A DNA stretch of 64,000 nt, taken from contig NZ_RXOM01000044.1 in the NCBI RefSeq assembly GCF_008692195.1, forward strand, positions 62,001 to 126,000. The letters run 5' to 3'. Position 1 is the first letter of the stretch. Each line of letters opens with the position of its first letter. This document shows, piece by piece, positions 9,941 through 17,861 of the stretch. The notes beneath the pieces were generated by a model. That model searched no databases, was not told the DNA's origin, and worked only from the letters and a program-made list of their open reading frames with translations. This DNA is from Salegentibacter sp. R32. GTDB lineage: Bacteria > Bacteroidota > Bacteroidia > Flavobacteriales > Flavobacteriaceae. Position numbers and translations under genes: made by a program.

Positions 9941-10684
9941 ATGAGAAAATTTAACGAAAAACCAAAAGTAAAAAGTAACAGGATTTACTTTCAGTTAGGG
10001 CTCATTATCGCTTTAGCTTCAGCATTATTCTTTATTGAACATACTACAAAGCAAGTGAGTTATAAAGCTGATAGAGTAGATTACGATGTTTTTAAAATGG
10101 AGAAAGCTTACAATGAGAAAATAGTAGTAGAAAAAGAGAAAAAAATCTCCAAAAAGCAATCAGATACAGAAACACCTAAAGAACCTACTGATGAATTTAA
10201 AAAAGTGGATAACTTTGATGATGTTTTTGAAAATACAAATTCTTCTAATGAAGATTTAGATCTCACTAGTCTTGAAAATCCAGAAGGTGAAGATATAGAA
10301 TTGCCTGTAACTGCTCCTGCAGATAATGGTCCGAGAAATTTGAATACTGTTTCTGAAGTTCCCATATTTCCCGGATGTGAAAAATATGCAACGAAGCAAG
10401 AGCGAATTGAATGTTTTTCAGATCAAGTAGCAAGATTGGTTCATAAGAAATTTGATGGAGGTTTAGGAGCGGAACTTGGTTTACAAGGTGAGCAGAAAAT
10501 TTATGTTCAATTTACTGTAAATAAAAAAGGAGAAATTGTAGATATAAAAGCTAATTCAAAATCTAAAGAATTGGCCAAAGAAGCAGAACGGGTAACTAGA
10601 CTTTTACCCTCTATGAGACCCGGTAAGCAAAACGGCCAACCGGTAAATGTAATTTATTCATTGCCTATAAAACTAAAACTATAG
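9941..10684 (+). CDS. TonB-family protein, paralogue without proline-rich region
   Basis: A 247-residue paralogue of the preceding gene. It has one membrane anchor (about residues 15-33) and a C-terminal TonB domain (about 139-247) with VPIFPGCEK and Cys146/Cys158, spaced 12 residues apart exactly as in its neighbour. The linker (about 50-135) is Lys/Glu then Asp/Glu/Asn-rich and lacks the polyproline spacer. The domain ends SLPIKLKL, like SLPIVFQVQD next door. It probably works in energy transduction to particular outer-membrane receptors; a role tied to the downstream RemB-like protein is only inferred. It lies between a terminator and the remB-like gene. Confidence 0.87.
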   Translation: MRKFNEKPKVKSNRIYFQLGLIIALASALFFIEHTTKQVSYKADRVDYDVFKMEKAYNEKIVVEKEKKISKKQSDTETPKEPTDEFKKVDNFDDVFENTNSSNEDLDLTSLENPEGEDIELPVTAPADNGPRNLNTVSEVPIFPGCEKYATKQERIECFSDQVARLVHKKFDGGLGAELGLQGEQKIYVQFTVNKKGEIVDIKANSKSKELAKEAERVTRLLPSMRPGKQNGQPVNVIYSLPIKLKL

Positions 10685-10767
10685 GATTTACAAAGGTTAG
10701 TAATCTGTTAAGGACATTCAAAATAACTTAATTTTTTACGTATATTTCCAGCGAAAAAATTATTTCT

Positions 10768-12912
10768 ATGAAATATTACGTGGTTGTTTTGAGTGTCTTT
10801 TTCAGTTTAAGTTTGCAGGCTCAGAACCCTCTCCCCGAAGACGAACGTTTTCCTGTGTTTCCTGATTGTAAAAATACCAGCTACGCAGAACAGGAAAGTT
10901 GTTTCAATACTCAAGTTAGGACTCAAGTAATAGACAATTTAACTATTCCTTCGATAGTGGCTGAAGACGATTACCAAGGAAAAATGACTATTCTTTTTGA
11001 AACCACGCCAGAAGGGGAATTCAGGTTAATATATGTAGACGCCTATTATGATGAATTGAAAACAGAAGTTGAAAAAGCTTTTGAAGAACTGCCAACTGTA
11101 AAACCGGCAACTTATAATGGGAATCCTATTTTTATGCAATTCAGAATGCCTATTTATATCCCGTTAGATAGAAATGAAAAATTAAATGGAACTAACAAAA
11201 TAGTAGAAAAGAACACTTCTTTTTCCAATTCAGCAGAAAATTATAATGGGAAGCAAAATTCTTTAGAAGAAAATCCACTTAAAAAGGAATACGATAGCGT
11301 AACTAAAGCACAAACCAAATATACCCATCAACAATATACAAGTGAATTAAATATTCCTTTTTCTCACGAAGTGTATAGTAGGTTTGATGATGAATTAAAT
11401 ATGGTCGGCACAAATACCCATACTGCATCTAAGCCTTTACTTTATAGCGATGTAAATCCTTATTACAATTTTAGGGAGAAAAACAAAGCGGTAGAATATA
11501 ATGTAGATTCTTGGTTTGGTAGGAAATTTTTTAATGAACATATGGTAAGGTTGCAGGGGGAAGATTATTGGTTTGTTGCCGATGTCGCTGCAGATTTACA
11601 AATAGGTAAAGATTTTGATGCCGACTTCAATACAACTTATAATAATACAAGAGCAGCAGTAATTCAGGGAGGCTTAGGTAAGAATTTAAATTTTTATGCT
11701 GCAGTTTATGAAAGCCAAGGGCGGTTTGCTCAGTATTTTAATCAATATGCAGAATCTATCAGGCCCGATGGAGGGAATCCAGCGATAATTCCGGCTCGTG
11801 GAATTGCTAAAAATTTTAATGGAGATTATGATTATCCGGTAGCAGAAGGCTATCTTTCCTATAGTCCAAGCAAGCATTTTAATGTTCAGTTTGGTCACGG
11901 GAAAAACTTTATTGGTGATGGTTACCGTTCTTTATTAATGAGTGATGTGGCGAGTCTCTACCCTTATTTCAAGTTAAATACAAAATTTTGGAAACTTAAA
12001 TATACCAATACCTGGATGGCTATGCGGGATGTTAGACCAGATGTAACAGAAAGCGGCACTTTCAGAACGAAGTATGTTGCCAATCATTATTTGAGTTATA
12101 ACGTGAGCAAACGTTTAAACATTGGATTTTTTGAGTCAGTTATTTGGGAAAATGACAATGGGCAAGGCTTTGATTTGAATTATTTGAATCCTGTGATTTT
12201 CTATCGTGCAGTAGAGTTTTCTACTGGAGGAAGAGGGGGGAATGCCCTGATAGGCTTAACGTATAAATTCAAATGGAGCGATCATTTTAATACTTACGGG
12301 CAGGTAATGATTGATGAATTTTCTTCAGCAAATATTTTTTCTACCAATGAAAGCTATAAAAACAAAATAGGACTTCAATTAGGGGCGAAATATTTCAATG
12401 CGTTTAATGTTGAAAATTTATACCTTCAGTTAGAATACAATAGAGTTCGTCCTTATACTTATTCGCATAACGAAATGGTGTTAAATTACGGTCACCAGAA
12501 CCAATCCTTAGCGCATTTGTGGGGGGCAAACTTCAGTGAATTAATTGCAATTGCACGCTACAAAAAAAATAGGTGGTACGGCCATCTTAAGCTGATCGCC
12601 GGGAAAAGAGGTTTTGAATTAGAAGAAGATTTAAACCCTTTCTATGGAAGTGATATCTACGGGAATGATGAAGAACGAATCTCAGATAATGGGAATGAAA
12701 TGTACCAAGGAAACGCCGCCGATTTTCTGTACGGTGAATTGGAGTTGGGCTATTTGGTAAATCCAGTTACTAACTTAAAAGTTTATGCCAATTTCATCAA
12801 TAGAAATATTAAACCGGAATTAGATAATACTTTCATTAACTTTCAAGAAAATACCACTTGGGTGAATTTTGGTTTCAGAACAGATTTATTTAATTGGTAC
12901 TACGACTTTTAG
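10768..12912 (+). CDS. remB: RemB-like outer-membrane protein with N-terminal TonB-C-like domain
   Basis: The 714-residue protein has a signal peptide (cleavage near residue 19, LQAQ). Residues about 27-132 resemble the C-terminal TonB domain of the two upstream genes: FPVFPDCKN, Cys34 and Cys45, then YQGKMTILFETTPEGEF and a closing FRMPIYIPL. A polar linker (about 133-190) leads to a beta-rich part (about 240-714) that I recognise as RemB-like, a gliding-associated outer-membrane protein of Flavobacterium; landmarks are VRLQGEDYWFVADVAADLQIG and NVQFGHGKNFIGDGYRSL. The start ATG gives a clean signal peptide. The RemB name rests on recalled family resemblance and is less certain than the domain layout. 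The combination with two tonB genes is discussed in the findings. Confidence 0.7.
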   Translation: MKYYVVVLSVFFSLSLQAQNPLPEDERFPVFPDCKNTSYAEQESCFNTQVRTQVIDNLTIPSIVAEDDYQGKMTILFETTPEGEFRLIYVDAYYDELKTEVEKAFEELPTVKPATYNGNPIFMQFRMPIYIPLDRNEKLNGTNKIVEKNTSFSNSAENYNGKQNSLEENPLKKEYDSVTKAQTKYTHQQYTSELNIPFSHEVYSRFDDELNMVGTNTHTASKPLLYSDVNPYYNFREKNKAVEYNVDSWFGRKFFNEHMVRLQGEDYWFVADVAADLQIGKDFDADFNTTYNNTRAAVIQGGLGKNLNFYAAVYESQGRFAQYFNQYAESIRPDGGNPAIIPARGIAKNFNGDYDYPVAEGYLSYSPSKHFNVQFGHGKNFIGDGYRSLLMSDVASLYPYFKLNTKFWKLKYTNTWMAMRDVRPDVTESGTFRTKYVANHYLSYNVSKRLNIGFFESVIWENDNGQGFDLNYLNPVIFYRAVEFSTGGRGGNALIGLTYKFKWSDHFNTYGQVMIDEFSSANIFSTNESYKNKIGLQLGAKYFNAFNVENLYLQLEYNRVRPYTYSHNEMVLNYGHQNQSLAHLWGANFSELIAIARYKKNRWYGHLKLIAGKRGFELEEDLNPFYGSDIYGNDEERISDNGNEMYQGNAADFLYGELELGYLVNPVTNLKVYANFINRNIKPELDNTFINFQENTTWVNFGFRTDLFNWYYDF

Positions 12913-12952
12913 TCCTTAGAAAGTTAAAACCAAAATAAGCTTCTTTTCTCTC

Positions 12953-12982
12953 TTGTGAAACGGGTTTTTAAGAGTATCTTTG
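12953..12982 (+). promoter_or_regulatory. Bacteroidetes-type promoter for the oxidase block
   Basis: TTG (12953-12955), a 19-base spacer and TATCTTTG (12975-12982) form an excellent match to the -33/-7 consensus. It lies just upstream of the heme O synthase gene. The -7 box overlaps the TTG at 12980, so that codon would precede the transcription start and cannot be the translation start if this promoter is used. Confidence 0.72.
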
Positions 12983-13015
12983 CAGGCGCAAATTAAATAT
13001 CTCTTAAGCAAGGTT

Positions 13016-13906
13016 TTGGCAGTTACCACTAGCGTCAACATAACTTCAGATTTTAAAGAAATCACCAAAATGCGATTAGCGGTAAGCGTCGTATTCTCTT
13101 CAGTGGCTGGTTATTTTCTTGGAGCAAACGTAATTGATTTTGTCACCGTTTTACTACTGGCAATTGGAGGCTATTTAATGGTTGGTGCTTCCAATGCTTA
13201 TAATCAAGTAATCGAAAGAGATCTTGATGCATTGATGAATAGAACAAAAAACCGACCTATTCCTTCAGGAAGAATGTCGATAACGCGCGCTCTCATCATT
13301 GCAAGCATTTTTACCATTTTGGGTGTTGCCGTATTATATTTCATAAATCCTGTAACAGCTATGTTTGGGGCAATTTCCATTGTGTTGTACGTAGCAGTTT
13401 ACACCCCGTTAAAAACCAAGACGCCCCTTTCGGTTTTTGTGGGAGCGTTTCCGGGGGCAATTCCTTTTATGTTAGGTTGGGTTGCTGCCACCAACGATTT
13501 TAGCATAGAACCGGGGACATTATTTATGATTCAGTTTTTTTGGCAATTTCCCCATTTCTGGGCATTGGGTTGGTGGCTGTATGACGATTATAAAAGAGGT
13601 GGTTTTTTTATGTTGCCCACCGGAAAACGAGATACGGGAACAGCAGTTCAAATTGTACTTTATACTATTTGGACCATTATTATTTCTTTAGTTCCGGTAA
13701 CTGGGCAAACAGGGAGCCTTTATTTAACACCTGTTTCAGGGGTCTTGATTTTTTTATTGGGAATGTTGATGCTAAGATATGCCATTTTACTTTACAAAAA
13801 AAGAGATGAAAAAACCGCACGGCAATTAATGTTTGCCAGCGTAACCTATATAACTTTATTACAGATTATTTACGTATTAGATAAATTTATAAGAGCATGG
13901 ATTTAA
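13016..13906 (+). CDS. cyoE: Protoheme IX farnesyltransferase (heme O synthase)
   Basis: This UbiA-family membrane enzyme attaches a farnesyl group to heme B to make heme O, the precursor of heme A for the cytochrome oxidase encoded downstream. The prenyl-diphosphate motif NAYNQVIERDLDALMNRTKNRP is intact, and DDYKRGGFFMLP forms the second conserved loop. About eight to nine hydrophobic helices follow. The frame is open back to a TTG at 12980, but that codon sits inside the -7 box of a strong promoter, so I place the start at the in-frame TTG 13016 (product about 296 residues). The 3' end overlaps the next gene by 10 bases. Confidence 0.92.
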   Translation: MAVTTSVNITSDFKEITKMRLAVSVVFSSVAGYFLGANVIDFVTVLLLAIGGYLMVGASNAYNQVIERDLDALMNRTKNRPIPSGRMSITRALIIASIFTILGVAVLYFINPVTAMFGAISIVLYVAVYTPLKTKTPLSVFVGAFPGAIPFMLGWVAATNDFSIEPGTLFMIQFFWQFPHFWALGWWLYDDYKRGGFFMLPTGKRDTGTAVQIVLYTIWTIIISLVPVTGQTGSLYLTPVSGVLIFLLGMLMLRYAILLYKKRDEKTARQLMFASVTYITLLQIIYVLDKFIRAWI

Positions 13907-14478
13907 CACAAGGTACCGAAGAAGAAAAAAGGGCACGCTCTAAGAAAATGATGTTGTGGTTTGCGATTATTAGCATGGCTATGATGTTTGCGGGGCTTAC
14001 AAGTGCTTATGTCGTGAGTAAAACAAGGCCCGATTGGTTGAGTGAGTTTGAACTACCTTCAGCTTTTATCTGGAGCACCCTAATAATCGTAGTGAGTAGT
14101 TTTACACTTCATTTTGCAAAAGAATTAATTTCAAAGAATAAGAGAGACCAAGCTTCTTATTTGATGTGGATTACGCTACTTTTAGGAGTTGCATTTGTAT
14201 TTTTACAATTTGTGGGATTTGAACAAATTCTATCAGAAGGTTTTTATTTTACCGGAAGTGCGAGTAGTATTACAACTACATTTGTATATTTGATTGTAAT
14301 TGCGCATTTGGCGCATATTTTTGCAGGAATTATCGTTCTTTTGGTTGTAATTTATAATCATTATAAACAACGATACAAAGCAGGGCAAATGCTTGGTATA
14401 GAACTGGGTGCAACCTTTTGGCACTTTGTTGATGTACTCTGGATTTTCTTGTTTTTGTTTTTATATTTCTATAGATAA
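13897..14478 (+). CDS. Cytochrome c oxidase subunit III, short paralogue
   Basis: A 193-residue, five-helix heme-copper oxidase subunit III. Diagnostic features are HLAHIFAGIIVLL in helix 4 and the closing WHFVDVLWIFLFLFLYF. It starts within the last codons of cyoE (10-base overlap), so translation is probably coupled. Subunit III stabilises the catalytic subunit I. A second, longer subunit III follows. Subunits I and II are not in the window; in Bacteroidota they usually sit in the alternative complex III locus, which suggests this block supplies the extra membrane subunits of a caa3-type enzyme. That partner assignment is inferred. Confidence 0.9.
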   Translation: MDLTQGTEEEKRARSKKMMLWFAIISMAMMFAGLTSAYVVSKTRPDWLSEFELPSAFIWSTLIIVVSSFTLHFAKELISKNKRDQASYLMWITLLLGVAFVFLQFVGFEQILSEGFYFTGSASSITTTFVYLIVIAHLAHIFAGIIVLLVVIYNHYKQRYKAGQMLGIELGATFWHFVDVLWIFLFLFLYFYR

Positions 14479-14488
14479 GATTTTTAAC

Positions 14489-14496
14489 TATTTTTG
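14489..14496 (+). promoter_or_regulatory. Possible -7 box before the long subunit III gene
   Basis: TATTTTTG matches the -7 TAnnTTTG consensus and lies 28 bases before the ATG at 14525. No TTG is found at the expected -33 position, so this may be a weak internal promoter or chance. Confidence 0.35.
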
Positions 14497-14524
14497 CGTA
14501 ATATTTTAACAATAATTTCTCTTT

Positions 14525-15517
14525 ATGGATGCTACTGTTGCAAGAACAGGAACCGAGGGTAAAACTTGGGGAGGTGGTTCTAGGTCTCCGTTAAAAGCTA
14601 GTTATGGTAAGATGATGATGTGGTACTTTATCACATCAGATGCTTTGACGTTCTCTGCGTTTCTTGCCGCCTATGGTTTTTCAAGATTTAAATTTTTAGA
14701 TGAATGGCCAATTGCCGATGAAGTTTTTAATCACTTTCCGTTTTTGCACGGCGTAGATGCACCAATGTACTACGTAGCATTAATGACTTTCATTCTTATT
14801 TTTTCTTCGGTAACTATGGTTTTGGCAGTAGATGCAGGGCATCAGCTAAAGAAAGGAAAGGTTACTACTTATCTTTTCTTAACCATTATTGGAGGTTTAA
14901 TCTTCGTGGGCTCACAAGCTTGGGAGTGGAAAAACTTTATTAGTGGAGAATATGGAGCAGTAGAAACTGCCAACGGTCATATCTTACATTTTGTAGATGG
15001 AGAAGGTGAACGTGTAGGCTTAGAAAAAATTGCCACACCTATTGAAGGTGCACGTACAGAACATGCAGGTAATAATGGATTATGGTTTGTAGACGAACCT
15101 TCAACGATGCCTAGCTACTCTCTAGAAGAAGTGAAGAAAGGCTTTAAAGCCAATGAAGATATCTTAGTAAGAACTCATGTCTTAAATGAAGATAATTCTA
15201 AAACAAGAAAAATCTTATCAAGAGAAGAATCTTTAGAAATAATAAACAATAATGCAGTAGGAGTTGTGGAAGGTGCCAACCTAACACATAACGAATACGG
15301 TCCGCCTTTATTTGCAGATTTCTTTTTCTTCATAACAGGTTTTCACGGTTTTCACGTATTTACCGGAGTGTTAATTAACATTATCATTTTTATCAATGTG
15401 GTGTTAGGAACTTATGAAAAAAGAAAAAGCTACGAAATGGTAGAAAAAGTTGGTCTTTACTGGCACTTCGTAGATTTAGTTTGGGTATTTGTATTCACAT
15501 TCTTCTATTTAGTATAA
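14525..15517 (+). CDS. Cytochrome c oxidase subunit III with large soluble insert
   Basis: A 330-residue subunit III. The N-terminal helices (about residues 30-52, 81-103, 114-135) and the C-terminal part (262-330, with FHGFHVFTG and YWHFVDLVWVFVF) are typical. Between them, residues about 139-258 form a polar, probably folded insert that ordinary subunit III lacks; it accounts for the extra length over the usual 190-210 residues. The insert might contact cytochrome c domains of alternative complex III, but the sequence alone does not show this or even which side of the membrane it faces. Subunit IV follows 22 bases later. Confidence 0.9.
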   Translation: MDATVARTGTEGKTWGGGSRSPLKASYGKMMMWYFITSDALTFSAFLAAYGFSRFKFLDEWPIADEVFNHFPFLHGVDAPMYYVALMTFILIFSSVTMVLAVDAGHQLKKGKVTTYLFLTIIGGLIFVGSQAWEWKNFISGEYGAVETANGHILHFVDGEGERVGLEKIATPIEGARTEHAGNNGLWFVDEPSTMPSYSLEEVKKGFKANEDILVRTHVLNEDNSKTRKILSREESLEIINNNAVGVVEGANLTHNEYGPPLFADFFFFITGFHGFHVFTGVLINIIIFINVVLGTYEKRKSYEMVEKVGLYWHFVDLVWVFVFTFFYLV

Positions 15518-15539
15518 TTTCAATAAAAAGAGTATTAAA

Positions 15540-15902
15540 ATGGCACACGAAGCTACTCACGAACATAAATCAGCTAGTAAAAGAATTTGGACGGTATTCG
15601 GGATACTTTCCGTAGTAACCATTGCTGAAGTTATCTTAGGTATTTTTAGACCAGAATGGTTAACTGAAACTACTTTGCTTTACATGAGTTTGTTGAATTG
15701 GATTTTTATTCTTCTTACTATTTACAAAGCATACTATATTACTTGGGCTTTCATGCACATGGAACACGAAACCAAAGGTTTGAGAAGATCGGTAGTTTGG
15801 ACGGTTATCTTTTTGATAGCTTATTTGGTTTTTATTTTACTAACCGAAGGAGACTATATTTACGAAGTTTATAAAAACGGACATATAGCTTGGGATTTTT
15901 AA
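15540..15902 (+). CDS. Cytochrome c oxidase subunit IV family protein
   Basis: A 120-residue protein with three hydrophobic helices (about residues 17-34, 46-68, 84-104). It has the helix-end pattern AYYITWAFMHMEHETKGLR found in prokaryotic subunit IV (CtaF/CyoD-like) proteins. It is a small accessory subunit of the oxidase, not a catalytic one. A strong terminator 28 bases after the stop ends the oxidase structural block before the assembly-factor genes. Confidence 0.88.
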   Translation: MAHEATHEHKSASKRIWTVFGILSVVTIAEVILGIFRPEWLTETTLLYMSLLNWIFILLTIYKAYYITWAFMHMEHETKGLRRSVVWTVIFLIAYLVFILLTEGDYIYEVYKNGHIAWDF

Positions 15903-15930
15903 TCATTCCATAGAAAATTAAAGTAATAAA

Positions 15931-15960
15931 AAGACGGCCTAATTAAGCCGTCTTTTTTAT
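15931..15960 (+). terminator. Rho-independent terminator after oxidase subunit genes
   Basis: An 8-bp perfect stem, AAGACGGC (15931-15938) with GCCGTCTT (15947-15954), has an eight-base loop and is followed by a T-run. It lies between oxidase subunit IV and the SCO-like gene. Confidence 0.88.
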
Positions 15961-15985
15961 TTTTGTATCAACTGAAAGTTAGGTA

Positions 15986-16633
15986 ATGAAAAAGTTTTTT
16001 GTACTAGGCGTTTTATTTGTTCTCCCTTTGGTTGCCTATCTGTTTTTTTCTTCTGGGGTAAACAATTTTGCGAAGCTTCCCATCTTAACCAGAGATGTAG
16101 ATAATTTATCAAATTTTCAATCACTAAATGGAGAGAAAGTCATTTTGAATGATAAAATCACCATTCTATCCATTTATGGGAGCGATATTGAAAAAAGGGA
16201 AGGGAATGCTTTTAATTTAAATGAAAAAATTTACGATAAGAACTATCAATTTAACGATTTTCAATTTGTTGTTTTAGCGGAAAAAGGTACACAAGCACAA
16301 GCCAAGGAATTATTGAAAGAATTATCGACGACTATTGATACCAAAAAGTGGAATTTCCTTTTCGGAACTAAAGAAGATATTAAAAAGTTCTACCAAAGTT
16401 TAAGTACAGATATTCCTTTAGATAAAAACGCAAGTACTTCTCACACTTTTATTATCGATAAAGCTAGAAACTTACGAGGAAGGCCAAAAGAAAAGGATGA
16501 ACCTGTTAAATATGGTTACGATACTTCTTCCGTAGCAGAGTTGAGTAATGTGATGACCGACGATGTAAAAGTGATTTTAGCCGAATATCGATTAGAGTTG
16601 AAAAAATATAACAAAAAAGAAGGTTTACAGTGA
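15986..16633 (+). CDS. Membrane-anchored SCO-like protein without cysteines
   Basis: A 215-residue protein with an N-terminal membrane anchor (about residues 3-22) and a soluble domain. It aligns by eye to the SCO protein encoded next: WNFLFGTKEDIKKFY (122-136) against WHFLTGEREKIFEL, and SHTFIIDKARNLRGR (152-166) against HSGYFALVDQEGYLRSR, keeping the histidine (His153). The copper-binding CxxxC is gone: the place of FFTTCPTICP is taken by YGSDIEKREG, and the protein has no cysteine at all. It overlaps the SCO gene by four bases, so the two are translationally coupled. I infer a degenerate SCO paralogue or assembly partner; the function is unknown. Confidence 0.68.
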   Translation: MKKFFVLGVLFVLPLVAYLFFSSGVNNFAKLPILTRDVDNLSNFQSLNGEKVILNDKITILSIYGSDIEKREGNAFNLNEKIYDKNYQFNDFQFVVLAEKGTQAQAKELLKELSTTIDTKKWNFLFGTKEDIKKFYQSLSTDIPLDKNASTSHTFIIDKARNLRGRPKEKDEPVKYGYDTSSVAELSNVMTDDVKVILAEYRLELKKYNKKEGLQ

Positions 16634-17322
16634 AGCGTAAATATTCATACATAGGATTAGCGGTAATTATTTTAATTTTTGGAGTCATTGTAATTCCCAA
16701 AATAGTAGAAAGAACTGCAGATAATGAAGTTTTGGAAAATGACCGGTTGAACAATAATCCCAACGTCAACCAAGAAGAGTTAGCTTTTATTACTTTAAAT
16801 GGCGAAAAAGCTAAAGTTCCTCAGTTTGAGTTTATCAATCAAACTGGAGATTCCATTTCCAACAAAGATTTACGGGGTAAAGTTTATGTAGTCGATTTCT
16901 TTTTTACCACTTGCCCGACCATTTGTCCAAAAATGACCGCCAACTTAAAAGATGTAGAAAAGAATTTTAGGGCGAATCCTAACTTTGCTATTGCTTCCTT
17001 CAGTATTAATCCTGAAAATGATTCAATAAAAGTATTAAAAGAATATGCTGATGAATATGGAATTAAAAACCCGAATTGGCATTTTTTAACCGGAGAAAGA
17101 GAAAAGATTTTTGAATTGGCCAATAAAGGTTTCAACTTATATGTAGCAGAAAATCCTGAAGTTGCCGGTAACTTTCAACATTCTGGTTATTTCGCTTTGG
17201 TAGATCAAGAAGGCTATTTAAGGTCCCGATTAGATAAATATGGCAATCCCATCATTGCTTATAACGGCCTCGAAAAAGACGATTTAAAAATGTTGAGAGA
17301 AGATATTAATAAATTATTATAA
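16630..17322 (+). CDS. SCO family copper chaperone for cytochrome oxidase
   Basis: A 230-residue SCO1/SenC-type protein. A single N-terminal anchor (about residues 7-24) holds a thioredoxin-fold domain with the copper-binding CPTIC motif (Cys95, Cys99) and the third ligand His184 in NFQHSGYF. SCO proteins deliver copper to, or reduce, the CuA site of cytochrome oxidase subunit II, which fits the oxidase genes upstream. The GTG at 16630 overlaps the previous stop (GTGA), and the DUF420 gene follows three bases after its stop, so this is a tight operon. Confidence 0.93.
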   Translation: MKRKYSYIGLAVIILIFGVIVIPKIVERTADNEVLENDRLNNNPNVNQEELAFITLNGEKAKVPQFEFINQTGDSISNKDLRGKVYVVDFFFTTCPTICPKMTANLKDVEKNFRANPNFAIASFSINPENDSIKVLKEYADEYGIKNPNWHFLTGEREKIFELANKGFNLYVAENPEVAGNFQHSGYFALVDQEGYLRSRLDKYGNPIIAYNGLEKDDLKMLREDINKLL

Positions 17323-17325
17323 CCC

Positions 17326-17859
17326 ATGGTTGTTGCAAAAAAAGATAAAGTCGCTATTCCGGTAATTATTATTTTATCGGTATTGGTTCCGTTAATTGTT
17401 TTGGTGTTAATGAATTTGCCGGATAGGTATAATTTTCTTGGTGTTGAAGTAGGTGCCTTTCCGCTTTTTCATGCCATAATAAATGGACTTACGGCGGTTT
17501 TATTAATGTCGGGTTATTTCTTTATCAGGGCAGGGAATATGAAAATGCATAGAAATGTAATGATTTCAGCATTTATACTTTCTTGTATATTTTTGGTGAG
17601 TTACGTAATTTCTAAAATAAGTAACGACCCCATTTCTTTTGAAGGAACCGGATATTTACGTCCTATCTATTTTTTCATTCTTATAAGTCACATTGTGCTT
17701 TCAGCAATAATAGTTCCTTTGGTACTGTTCACGATGTATCGAGGTTTGACCAAAGAATATGAAAAGCACCGTAAAATCGCCCGTTGGACGTTTCCTATTT
17801 GGTTATACGTGGCCATCACCGGAGTTTTAGTATATTTATTTATGATTCCTTACTACTAA
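17326..17859 (+). CDS. DUF420 family membrane protein
   Basis: A 177-residue integral membrane protein with five hydrophobic helices. Conserved histidines sit at helix ends: FHAIINGL, MHRNVMISAF, ISHIVLSAI and EKHRKIARWTFP. DUF420 proteins (CtaM-like in Firmicutes) are commonly encoded beside SCO and oxidase genes and are implicated in aa3/caa3 oxidase maturation; the location three bases after the SCO gene agrees. The exact role, perhaps heme or copper handling, is not visible in the sequence. Confidence 0.85.
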   Translation: MVVAKKDKVAIPVIIILSVLVPLIVLVLMNLPDRYNFLGVEVGAFPLFHAIINGLTAVLLMSGYFFIRAGNMKMHRNVMISAFILSCIFLVSYVISKISNDPISFEGTGYLRPIYFFILISHIVLSAIIVPLVLFTMYRGLTKEYEKHRKIARWTFPIWLYVAITGVLVYLFMIPYY

Positions 17860-17861
17860 TA

